NCBI GenBank assembly: GCA_003255065.1
Contig: QAOA01004016.1
Span: 129,323-193,322, forward strand
Direction of reading: 5' to 3'
Length of the DNA: 64,000 bases
From: Cercis canadensis
Taxonomy: Eukaryota > Streptophyta > Magnoliopsida > Fabales > Fabaceae
Numbering within the stretch: the first letter of the stretch is position 1; each line of letters begins with the position of its first letter. Under the pieces are notes generated by a model. It ran no database searches, was not told the DNA's origin, and was given only the letters and a program-made list of their open reading frames with translations. This document shows, one piece after another, positions 44,079 to 54,226 of this stretch. Both the position numbers and the translations under genes were made by a program.

Positions 44079-44487
44079 TGCCACCTTGGAGGGTGCCATA
44101 TGCGAGGAACAGGTGTAAGGATTTAGGGCAGGTTAGTTGCATGCATTTCATGTTTAAATTTGTTGTTAGTATTCTTATTTACTTGTATAGTTTATTATGT
44201 GAGGGAGGAATAAAGAACATTTTTGGCCATTTTATGATTCACACAACTAATTTTGGGTAACCGTCTTTAGACGGGTGCTTGGGGTGCTTAACACCTTCCT
44301 TATACATAAACTGACTCCCGAACCTTCTCTGGTTCGCAAACAATTTTTTTTTTTTAAAATTAAAAAGGATGTTTTTCAATTGTTCCCCGTTTTCCTAATA
44401 TAATTGGTGATGACTCCAAGTTTTCTTTCATAAAACTAATCTTTTTTGTGAGTCCGCCATCCGCGTCGTTGCGACCTTCAGGTGTGT
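44079..44487 (+). repeat. Tat-like 5' LTR, middle piece
   Basis: Carries the gypsy-LTR block GGGTGCTTAACACCTTCC and TGACTCCCGAACCTTC near its end. Interrupted by a solo LTR at 44488; the last dozen bases of the LTR follow at 45760-45771. Confidence 0.7.
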
Positions 44488-45759
44488 TGATCGGAATTAT
44501 CGCGTTCCAACAAAATTAAACCAAATCTCCTATAAAGAATGCAATATAGGGCTGATTCAGGATGTCTCTCAGGGAATGCAATGGCTAATTAACAAGTTCA
44601 AGATTACTAATTGGGGACTTTCAAACACAAAGTGTATTGCCAAATGTAAATTGCATAGTTGAATAAAGATTAATTCAATCAATTAAAACACAACCTAACT
44701 AGACATCCTTCAAGAATTTGCTTGATTCATCCTAGACCGAACATGAGTAATCAAGTATTAATGCATTGCTAATTGATTTTAGCTATAACTGAAATCTCTG
44801 CATTATAACTAAGTGTTCCTACTTTCAGAATCTAATTTAACCACATACATCACTAATCTTTGCAATCACATAGAATAAACAATTAGTTGTTTAACCTAAA
44901 ACCGAACATCAATTAGCAAAGCTTCTCTGAATTTATGCAAGAGAACAAAGATCAATCAACCTAAGTTCTATTTCATATCTCAAAATCCATATGAATAACA
45001 TAAATCTCCAATAATCCATACAAAAACCGAGGCAAGGCAGAAATTCAAAGAATAACAGAATTGCATTAAATTGGATTCAAATAAGTATAGAATCTCAAAA
45101 TCAAACCGAATTAAATTAGGAGTCTAGCTTGGTTACAAAGGTTCTAGTCCTCCATGGCTATCAAATCTGAGCTCTAATGGCAGGGGGAAGCAATGGAACA
45201 ATGTGAAAAATGAAGGAGGAAAAATGTCTCTAGAAAACAAAAGAAGAAAAGAAAGTAACTGCCTCCTTTCAGATATGTACTATTCTATACCCTAATTGGC
45301 ATCTATAACCATCCATGGCAAATTACTGGATTGCCCCTCCGTGTAGGCCTTCTCCATAGCTTCAGAATGAGCTTTCCCTTGCATGGATTGGACTTCAGAT
45401 GAGGGACATGGGCCTGAATAAGTGGGCTTGGCCAAAAAGTCCAAGTGTTGACTTCTTTGGGTCAGGGCACCACTAAGATACCTTCGGATGGAAATTAGGT
45501 CTTCACAAGAGTTATAGCTCTGTGTCTTAGCTTTCCTACAAGACCAAAATTAAAATTTTTAGATGAAGCTCAAGAAATGCCACAAATACCAAGACAGGGT
45601 CCAAATGACAATGTTGAATGATAAAAAAAATAAAAAAAATTAAAGCCCAACATGGAACCCAAATTACAAAATATGGCCTAAGTCATGAAATTGAGCATAG
45701 GAAAAGATGAAAAACACTAGACAAGAAGGCCAAATAACATATAAAAATACTGTTTATCA
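44488..45759 (-). repeat. Solo LTR, Athila-type, minus strand (TSD TGTGT/TGCGT)
   Basis: 1,272 bp with TG...CA ends. On the minus strand it starts TGATAAACAGTATTTTTATA and ends AATTCCGATCA, an Athila-type LTR. Flanking TGTGT (44483-44487) and TGCGT (45760-45764) differ at one base. It holds the reverse of the GGATTATGCCCTC-type block in diverged form. No internal region. Confidence 0.85.
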
Positions 45760-45771
45760 TGCGTTATGACA

Positions 45772-46787
45772 GTTTGGCAACTCCACTGTAGACAGTTAGA
45801 GAGTCAAGCTTAAGAAGTTGGTTGTGCGAGTATGAAATGGCCTAATATATTTTTTTCATCCCTAATTTTGTTTTATTGCTTTATTGTTTATTTCGTGCTT
45901 GGATCTATAGATAGATTATTTTGATTGCATATGTATATTTTGTATTTTTTCTTTGTAGTGGGTAGATGTAGGTTGAAGTTTGTATGCTTCCCCTACACAC
46001 ACAGTACACCAACACTGTTACCTCACACACTTTCTGGCTCTACACCCGGGCCCCAGGTTTACCTAGGATTAGGAGGGAGTCTAGTGTTGTCACCAAAGAC
46101 ATATTCTTTGGTTTACACAAAAACTTTCACTCAGATCATGTCCCGTCCTACTGGCATGGATAAACATGGGAGTTTGTCTCCTTGTCTATTCATCCAAGTA
46201 AGGCAAGGTTCTCCATTTATGTTGATGGAGGTGATCTGGGAACCTCAGATTGTCTAGAATGATAGACCTACCATGTAACCCTACACAGTTAGTCTGAGGT
46301 TAGAATCTTACTTGTGTAAGGCTAGAGCCTGGCTACTAGGTTAGAAATCCTTAACCCTAAGGTTTTGACCTAATCATAGGGCATCAGGGAAGCATTTTTT
46401 TTTTATCTTTCTTGTTTGATTTCTTGCATTAAAATAAAAGGTCCCGTGTCTCATTTCTTTCTCAAAAGTGTCTATTTTTTTTCTCATTTACATTTTTACC
46501 CTTCCATTTTCCAAATAAAGAAGAAAAGGTGGAAGCCTTGTTCTATTTTTAATTTTCCATGTGAAAGCAATCATATGCATTTGCACATGATTTCAATTCA
46601 TGAGCATCATTTTCTTTTTTAAATAAAAGGGTCAGTAGCTCTCTTCATTTGTCAATAAGGCCAAAGTCATGTTTTTGTACATTTTTTCTTGTCAAAGAAC
46701 TAAAGCTTTTGTTGTGCTCATTTAAATAAAAAAAAAAGGTCATGCATTTTTCTCTTGCCCATTCCATAAACCTCAATTTTGTTTTCC
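45772..46787 (+). other. Tat-like leader with tRNA-Arg-type primer site
   Basis: TGGCAACTCCACTG at 45775-45788 matches the complement of plant tRNA-Arg(ACG) 3' end (TGGCGACTCCACTGGGG) with one change before divergence; this primer type is used by Tat/Ogre elements. The rest is leader. A 110-codon frame (45925-46257) is not recognised and I would not call it a gene. Ends at the Mutator-like insertion. Confidence 0.7.
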
Positions 46788-47077
46788 AAGTAAAACCCCA
46801 TTTTCATCTCTCACTTATTTGGGAATTCTCAAAATTGTCCCTCAATGCAATATCTTCTCAGTTTAGTCCCTCAATTAAGAATTTTGCTTCAATCAAATCC
46901 CTCTGTCTAATTGTCGTTAACTTGACTAACAGAAATGCTGACGTGGAGTGTTAAAAGTGAGGTGGTGCTATTAAATGCCACATAGGACACTGGCTGGACA
47001 CTTCACTTAAGTGAAGTCCCAAAATGACACCGGTTTTAACTCTGAAATCTCTCAAATTTTCTTTCTTTTCTTCTCTG

Positions 47078-47114
<37 letters not shown>

Positions 47115-47220
47115 CTGTCGTGCTTTGTTCTCTCTCTCACACTAGTCTCTATGGTCTCCCGTCCATCTCTATTACACTCTTCTTTTCTATTTTCTCTCTT
47201 CTACTCCCTTTCTCTGTGTG
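46788..47220 (+). repeat. Left TIR of the second Mutator-like element
   Basis: About 430 bp, inverse of 48225-48656 at high identity, including the CACTTCACTTAAGTGAAGTC palindrome, a pure CT microsatellite at ~47085-47110, and GTGCTTTGTTCTCTCTCTCA. Confidence 0.87.
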
Positions 47221-47244
47221 GCTCCCTCTCACACCCATAGTTCA

Positions 47245-48000
47245 AGAACATCCTTAGGCGTCTGAGAAGTAACAGAACACCAGGACGCTTGTTGTTCCAG
47301 CTAAGCACACCATGGTCCAGATTTTTCCTAGCAAAGTTAGCTAGTTCAGCTAATCCAAGACCCGTAACAAGTTCAAGCTAGGAAGAGTTTCCAGTGGCAA
47401 AATAAAACTAAGTCCCTATCCACAAGGACTCATCCCAGTAACCAATGGAGTTATAAAAAGGTGAAGATGAGTCTGGACCACCTAACTATTTATCGCCTTG
47501 TGCTTTTGCGACAAATTTAAAGAGTATCTCTGCACCATGGATGAGTTTCTTTGAGTAGTCCATGTCATCTTTGAAAACATTGGATGCTGCAGCTAAAGCA
47601 GTTGTAGTTTCAACAGCAAGAGCATGGCAGATTCAGCATTGTGATGGAGTGCGCTGGTAATCTATTTCCTCAAGATGCATCCAACACTTGTGATTTTCAC
47701 CAACATGTGAAACAATGGTGTTTGTAGAGTTTCAATTAGCAGAGTATTTGAAAGTCTTTAGAAGGTAATATGTTCCCCACTTTATGACGTCTTTAACATG
47801 ATCAAGCAAATCCAGAGCTTCATATTTTTCACTGTATTTGAGTATACTCCAATTTATCATGGTCATGGCAAAAGCTGCAAGGGGAAGTTGTACTTGGTGG
47901 CATCACCACCGTCGTAGTGACCACCCACCATAGGACCATCTTTTAAACGCGACTCTCCCCTTCATGAAACATTATTATCCTTCAAGAGTCTTCCAGATAC
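47245..48000 (-). pseudogene. Endo-1,4-beta-glucanase fragment (GH9, KORRIGAN-type)
   Basis: Minus-strand translation, across several stops and shifts, gives the plant GH9 order: RGESRLKDGPMVGGHYDGGD (catalytic-domain DAGD region, Ala changed to Gly), [96 protein letters not shown], then LGLAELANFARKNLDHGVLS and LLLRRLRMFL. The last block is close to membrane-anchored KORRIGAN endoglucanases, which act at the plasma membrane in cellulose synthesis. The C-terminal catalytic part and the N-terminal membrane anchor are absent. No intron is evident within the fragment. Stops in place of coding residues (for example after FKYSAN and after GDK) make it non-functional. Captured by the Mutator-like element. 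Confidence 0.82.
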
Positions 48001-48224
48001 ATGAATCAATACAACACCATCAACAATTTTGACTTGTTTAAAGTCAACAAAATACTTTATTTGATTGCTCAAAAGTACTTGACAAGAAAAAACTCTTTTT
48101 CACTATTGTTTTACTGCTTAGTTTTAGTTTTCCAAGTCTCAAAGTTGAGGACTTCCGTGTTTGGCTGTCGTGGTCATTTAATATTTATGTTATCCAAGGG
48201 GGACTATAATCTTTCCATATCCAA
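48001..48224 (-). other. Non-coding part of the captured segment
   Basis: Between the endoglucanase fragment and the right TIR. Possibly intron or upstream sequence of the captured gene; no protein recognised. The 102-codon plus-strand frame (48001-48309) runs into the TIR and is not credible. Confidence 0.5.
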
Positions 48225-48656
48225 GTACAAAGAAAGCCATATAGAGAATGGAAGGAGAAGAGAGAAAATAGAAAAGAAGAGTGCGATAGAGATGGACAGG
48301 AGAGCATAGAGACTAGTGTGAGAGAGAGAACAAAGCATGACAGGGAAGAGAGAGAGAGAGATTTTTCAGAGTAGAGAATGAAAGAAAATTTGAGAGATTT
48401 TAGAGTTAAAACTGGTGCCATTTGGGACTTCACTTAAGTGAAGTGTCTAGCCAGTGTCCTACATGGCATTTAACAGTGCCACCTCACCTTTAACACTCCA
48501 CATCAGCATTTTTGTTAGTCAAGTTAACGGTAATTAGATAGAGGGATTTGATTGAAGCAAAATTCTTAATTGAGGGACTAAATTAAGAAGACATTGCACT
48601 GAGGGACCATTTTGAGAATGCCTAAATAAGTGAGGGACGAAAATAGGGTTTTACTC
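48225..48656 (-). repeat. Right TIR of the second Mutator-like element
   Basis: Inverse copy of 46788-47220, ending GGGTTTTACTC at 48656, followed by the flanking repeat TTTGTTTTCC. Confidence 0.87.
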
Positions 48657-48792
48657 TTTGTTTTCCATTCATTCTATGCAGTTTTCATTGGAAAGTGTTG
48701 AACATTGCTCGCTAAAAAAAAAAAAAAAAAAGCTCAATCAAAAGCACCATGTAAAAAGGTTAACTAGGCTCATATAAAAAACCATCACCGTC

Positions 48793-50456
48793 ATGGGAGA
48801 AAATCAAGAACAAGGTCGCAATCTGGGTGCCAAGTTTGATGATCTGAAATTTTGTATGAACAAGATGATGAAGCTTTTCACTGAGAGTTTGAAGTTGAAG
48901 GTTGTGGTCGAGGGGCCAAGTGGTGTCAATATCCCTCAAATTTCTCATGTAACACATTTGTTGACATATCTATTAATTGAGGCAAATTCTGAAACTTCTA
49001 CCCCAATATGGGGAATGTCTCCACAATGATGCCTCCTGCAAATCTAATACAAGGATGTGATTCAAGTTCAGCAATTCCTGCTGCTATCCAACCAGCTAAT
49101 GTCATGTGTGCCATCTCACTATCGTTCTCAGACCCATTTTCTCTACCTATGAAAGCTCCATTCAATCCAAATAAAAATCAAGGGGGCTACACGTCCACCC
49201 ATCCAATTACTCACTACACTACACAAGAAGCTTCAAGGGTAGTTCATTTAAGGAAAGATAAGGAAGAGTTTGAGAATGAGAGTCTGAGGGTTGAATCAAT
49301 GGAGAAAAAACAAGCACTTTTAGAAGAGAAAATTAAGATGTTGCAAGGATTAGGGGCATATGCGTCAATGGACATTGATGAACTTTCCTTAATAGCTGAA
49401 ATTGTTCTCCCAAAAGATTTTAAAATGCATGAGTTTGCCTGCTATGATGGAACAACCAATCCTCTGCTTCACTTGAAATCTTATTGCACTAAGATGTCCA
49501 TCAAGAGATTAGAAGTTCTTTGCACACTTCTTCCTAGAGAGTTTGACTGGTCCTGCTTCAAATTTGTATTAGCATCTAAATCACTTTAAGATTCATACAT
49601 GGAGAGACTTTGCTTATGCTTTCCTCAAGCAGTATAGTTTTAATGATAACATAGCTTATATTAGAGCTCAATTGGGGTCTATGCATAAGGAAGAGAGTAA
49701 AAGCTTTAAAGATTACGCTTAAAAGTAGAGGATTTAGCAGCCTAAGTTCAACTTCCATTGTTGGATTATGAAATGATTCATTATTTTATGAATACTTTGC
49801 ATTCCTCTTATTCTGAGTTGATGGTAGCAGCTGTTTATAGGGACTTCTCTGAGTTGATCAAGGCCGGAAAGAGAGTTAAAGAGATGAACCGAGCAGGAAA
49901 ATTGTCATTCTTAGGAAGAGAAAATCATAATAACAGTTGGAAGAATGGAGAACCATTTAGGAAGAAAGTGGATGAGGTAAATTGGGTACATTCACCAGGG
50001 ACACCATCGTACCTTCAACCTTGAGGCTCATACCATTGTCCAATTCCCATTTTCTCTCCTTCATACCAAATCAATGCAATCCCATCATCCTTCCCACAAA
50101 CCCCACTTCAAGGCTATCTTGCTCCTCAAGCACCTTTCGCAAGACCAGATCATGGTCAATCCAGACCTCCAAGGAAACAAGAAAGTTTTTCTAACATTCC
50201 TATAACCAGAGTTGAATTGTTCAAGCAACTAAGTGATGCCCATGTGATTGCACCTCATCCTGTGGAACCTCTAAAGCCACCTTTCCCTTGTTGGTACAAT
50301 CCAAATCTTAAATGTGACTATCATATGGGAGCAATTAGACATTCTATTGAAGATTGTGATGCTTTTAAACACATAATGCTTCATTTGATTAAGCATGGGG
50401 TAATTCAAATAGAGGAAATTGTGGTTGCACCCAATGTAGCTATGCACACTGCCTAA
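48793..50456 (+). pseudogene. gag: Tat/Ogre-type gag, broken
   Basis: Starts MGENQEQGRNLGAKFDDLKF; a frameshift near 49010 leads to the main frame. Capsid-type motifs: FACYDGTTNPLLHLKSYCTK (the YDGTT-P-HL block), IHTWRDFAYAFLKQYSFND, then EESKSFKDYA and LLDYEMIHYFMNTLHSSYSE. The C-terminus has PPFPCWYNPNLKCDYHMGAI followed by RHSIEDCDAFK, the CxxH-like knuckle of Tat-clade Gag. At least three frameshifts (near 49010, 49580, 49720) and several stops (49587, 50022) break it. No protease, reverse transcriptase or integrase follows. This separates the element from the Athila family, whose Gag is different. Confidence 0.87.
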
Positions 50457-52615
50457 GCATAAGGCTTAAGGTTGAGAAGATCCCGTTGCAGATTAAATGG
50501 TGATTCAAGAAGGACGCTAGTCGAGCTTGCTTTTGTGTTGCTTTTAAGCCATTTCTTTTGTTGTTTAGTGTTTATCTTGTCAACTTTCGCTCTTTGGCCC
50601 AAGTCCAAGGCTAATAGAGTTTATTTAATTTTGGGACCTTAAGTTATTTGGCTTCAATTAATGAAATGATCATGCATTTTTTTTATTATCTTTATTATTC
50701 TTGCTTGACTTATTTTATTTTTTTTTGGAATCATAGTCCTTCTAAAAAAAAAAATCTTAAGTTTTTCTCTTGAGAAGTTGCAATTGACATAAAGATGAAT
50801 ACATTTGAGAATGTTTGAAAAAAAAAAAGACCTCATAAGAAAATTTGTTTTTTAAGCAAAATTTGAGCTCTAGAAGCAAACTTTTCCAATGATTATAGGC
50901 ATTCTTTGTTCTCCCACACATTGTGGAGCATCCTTAACTTCCCCTTTGAGCTTGAAAAAGTAGTTCATTTCTTAATTTTCAAATTCATGTACTCCCTTAG
51001 GAAAGGTAGAATTCCAATAAGCTTTCATGACAACATTCAAATGCCAAGAAGGATGATTTTCTTTCTTTTATCCAAACACATCATATCCCTTGTGGAACCA
51101 CTTTCAGCTTTAAATTTTCCTTTATACCTGATGAGAATCATATTCGGGCTACAATGAGAGTCAACTTGCTAAGGATGTCTTCAAAACCTCAATGGATTTG
51201 CCAAAAAGAAAGTGAAAATGCAAAAGAGAAGAAAACTCTCCAAAAGAGTTAAAGAAAAAAGAAAATAAAAACTGTTAAAGAGGTAAATAAAAGTCCTTTT
51301 TCCAAAAAGAGAGACAAAAAAGAGAATAAACAAAAGTATTCATTCCAAATAGTTGAGGAATAAGAAAGATAGTCCATGTGATAAAAAAGAAAATTAGAAG
51401 ACCACAAGTTATGAAAAGTAAGATTTTCATTGTTGTCCCAACATCAAATGTTTGGGCATTTATATCATTTCTTTCAATAGTCATATCTTACATCCTCAAA
51501 ATCCCATTATCACCCTTGAGCATCCTCTTGGTAAGTGAATGTTGGCACAAAAGCCTATTGGAGTTGGGCATTGAAGAAAAATGGAGAAATAAGGTAAGAG
51601 AAGAAATCAAATTTTGAGCCTTTATCATTTCTTTCCAAACAAAAGAAAAACTTTTCATCATAAGACCTCATTACAAACTTTTCATCATAAAGGAATAGTT
51701 TGCTTGAACCATAAACTGGGCCAAAAATTTTCATGAAAAATTTTGGTTTTCAAAAAAAAAAAAAAAGTTAATTGAGGTCAAGCCTGACTCAAGAAAAATC
51801 TTTTTTTGTCAATTGCAATTCTCAAAGGGAATTTCTTCAAGTCCTTTTCACTTGAGCAAATTTTCATTCTACATGTTTGCAAGTTGTCATAACCATTGAA
51901 ATGAGGGCTTGTGTCCTAATTGTTGCCTTCATGATCCTCCCTAGTGCTCGACATTGGGGCAAATTTTGGTTGCACAACTTTTTCCTTGACAAGTTTGTTG
52001 GCATAAATCAAGGGGCATATGTCTTTTCTCATCTCTATCATTTCCTCACCACTATCTTTCTTTGAATCCTTATCTCATTTCAATAATTTTTGCTAAATAA
52101 AATAGGAGTGGCTCTTACTCAATTGATATGACAAACATTAGCAATTGAAAATTTTCCTTAAAAGCATTGCCATGATTCTTGCAAAGGATTAACATTCATC
52201 AAGATTTGTGCAGAAAGAAGTCTCTGGGACTAGACCATAAACTGGGGAAAAATTTGATTGAGCAAGCAACTTGCACTTTTCAAATTCAGTGTCTTTAATT
52301 TAAGCATTGGCTCTAACCCACCAGTTTTATTCCCTTCCATTCTGGGCCTTTACCCATTATTTTACTTCTGGCAGTTCCTTGGCCATTGAGCCATTGTCTT
52401 ATTACCAATATGGGCCCTGCCCCTTCATGTTATTTTTCTTGCATTTCATATCATTTCCCAAATTTTGTCATGTTGACTTATATCATACATTTTCTACAGT
52501 TCATCCCCTGTTTGCTTTTTGTTTAACCATAGGCCTTGAACCATGGCATACCCATCTTCACACTTTATCTTTCTTGTCAAAGTCCTTTGGCGGAGGAGAC
52601 ACCTTTACTTTTCCT
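50457..52615 (+). other. Non-coding interior of the Tat-like element where pol is missing
   Basis: About 2.2 kb with no reverse-transcriptase, RNase H or integrase motif in any frame. Frames of 60-104 codons are unrecognised and low in complexity. Resembles 3' untranslated DNA. Confidence 0.65.
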
Positions 52616-53360
52616 GCTTAAATCGAATCTAGCCTAGCTAGGTCAAGCCTGTGTCAAGCTAGGTGCTTTCCTTATCTTCATTTTCCTTTCCCTGCTTAAA
52701 TCGAATCTAGCCTAGCTAGGTCAAACATGTGTCGAGCTAGGTGCTTTCTTTTTCTGCATTTCACTTTTCCTGCTTAAATAGAATCTAGCCTAGCTACATC
52801 GAGCTTGTGTCGAGCCAGGTGATTTCCTTTTCTGCATCTTGATTTCTTGCTTAAATCAAATCTAGCCTAGTTAAGTCGAGCCTGTGTTGCGCTGGGTGCT
52901 TTCCTTTTCATCATTTTGCTTTTTCCGCTTAAATCGAATCTAGCCTAGCTAGGTTGAGCCTGTGTCGAGCCAGGTGTTTTCTTTTTCTGCATTTCACTTT
53001 TCCTACTTAATTCGAATCTAGCCTAGCTACGTAGAGCCTATGTTGAGCCAGTGATTTCCTTTTCTGCATCTTGATTTCCTGCTTAAATCAAATCTAGCCT
53101 AGCTAGGTCGAGCCTGTGTCGAGCCAGGTGCTTTCCTTATCTACATTTTACTTTTCATGCTTAAATTGAATCTAGCCTAGCTAGGTCGAGCCTTTTTCGA
53201 GCTAGGTGCTCTCCTTATCTGCATTTTACTTTTCCTACTTAAATCGAATTTAGCCTAGCTAGGTCGAGCATCTGTCGAGCCAGGTGCTTTCCTTTTCTGC
53301 ATTTTGCTTTTCCTTCTTAAATCGAATCTAGCCTAGCTAGGTCAAGCCAGTGTCAAACTA
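52616..53360 (+). repeat. 78-bp tandem repeat, ~9.5 copies
   Basis: Unit begins GCTTAAATCGAATCTAGCC and includes TAGCTAGGTCGAGCC and GAGCCAGGTGCTTTCC. Copies start near 52616, 52694, 52772, 52849, 52927, 53005, 53081, 53159, 53237 and 53315. Lies in the 3' part of the Tat-like element. Confidence 0.93.
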
Positions 53361-54226
53361 GGTGCCTTTAAATTCTATTGGCTCCCAGGTAAAAGATCTT
53401 GGTGCCTTTAAATTCATTCAGTTGGTTCTCGAGGCAAAAATCTTGGTGCCTTTAAATTTTGTTTCCTCCCGGGTGAAAGATCTCGGTGCTTTTAAATTCT
53501 GTTAGCTCCAGGGTGAAAGATCTCGGTGCCTTTAAATTCTTGTCGGCTCTCGGGTGAAAAAACCTGGTGCTTTTAAATTTTGTTGGCTCCCAGGTGAAAG
53601 ATCTCGGTGTCTTTTAAATTTCTATCAGCTCTTGGGTGAAAGATCTCGGTGCCCTGGCTACCAAGAGAAAGATCTCAGTGCCTTTAAATTCAATCGGCTT
53701 CCCAGTGAAAGATCTCGGTGCTTTTAAATTGATGTTGGCTCTCGGATGAAAGATCTCAGTGCCTTTTAAATTCCTGCTGGATCCTAGGTTAAAGATCTTG
53801 GTGCTTTTAAATTTTGTTGGCTTCTGAGTGAAAGATCTCGGTGCTTTTAAATTCTGTCGGCTCCCGGGTTAAAGATCTCGGTGCATTTAAATTTTTTCAG
53901 TTCCCGAGTGAAAGATCCCGGTGCCTTTAAATTCTGTTGGCTCTTAGTTGAAAGATCTTAGTGCCTTTAAATTCTTGTCGGCTCCCAGGTGAAAAATCCA
54001 GGTGCTTTTAAATTATGTTGGCTCCCAGGTGAAAGATCTCAGTGCTTTTAAATTTTGTCGTCTCCCAAGTGAAAGATCTCGGTGCCTTTAAATTTTGTTT
54101 GCTTCCGAGTAAAAGATCTCGATGCTTTTAAATTCATGTTGGCTCCCAGGTGAAAGTTCCCGCTTCTTTTAAATTATGTCGACTCCCGGGTGTAAAATCC
54201 TGGTGCTTTTAAATTCAGTTTGTTTC
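53361..54226 (+). repeat. 40-bp tandem repeat, ~21 copies
   Basis: Unit GGTGCCTTTAAATTC, then TGTTGGCTCCCGGGTGAAAG and ATCTC, with variants. Directly follows the 78-bp repeat and stops at the satellite (54227). Shares the GGTGC(C/T)TT start with the 78-bp unit's end. Confidence 0.93.

Larger units (their letters stand above)
46788..48656. mobile_element. Second Mutator-like element (Pack-MULE) with endoglucanase fragment
   Basis: 1,869 bp with long TIRs (46788-47220 and 48225-48656) starting AGTAAAACCC, flanked by a ~10-bp repeat TTTGTTTTCC (46778-46787, 48657-48666); 9-11 bp is the Mutator range. Its TIRs share the outline of the first Mutator-like element (GTAAAACCC end, GTTAACTTGACTAACAG and GACGTGG words, CT tract) but not the detailed sequence. 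No transposase. Cargo: an antisense piece of a glycosyl-hydrolase family 9 gene. Confidence 0.87.
28886..54226 (+). mobile_element. Tat/Ogre-like Ty3/gypsy element, gag only, heavily interrupted
   Basis: Host element spanning 28886-54226 but itself only ~6.4 kb once nested insertions are removed. Parts: 5' LTR in three pieces (about 28886-29675, 44079-44487, 45760-45771), a tRNA-Arg-type primer site (45775), a leader (45772-48792, split by a Mutator-like element), a broken gag (48793-50456), ~2.2 kb of non-coding DNA where pol would be expected, and two tandem-repeat blocks (52616-54226) of the kind found in the 3' untranslated region of Tat/Ogre elements. No 3' LTR precedes the satellite at 54227, so the right end is lost. 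The exact left boundary is uncertain by some 20 bp. Confidence 0.72.

Noticed and set aside
45925..46257. 110-codon ORF in the Tat-like leader as an extra ORF upstream of gag
   Set aside because: No recognisable motif, low-complexity ends, and no second copy in the window to test conservation.
48001..48309. 102-codon plus-strand ORF
   Set aside because: Runs from the non-coding side of the captured endoglucanase segment into the GA-rich TIR; composition-driven.
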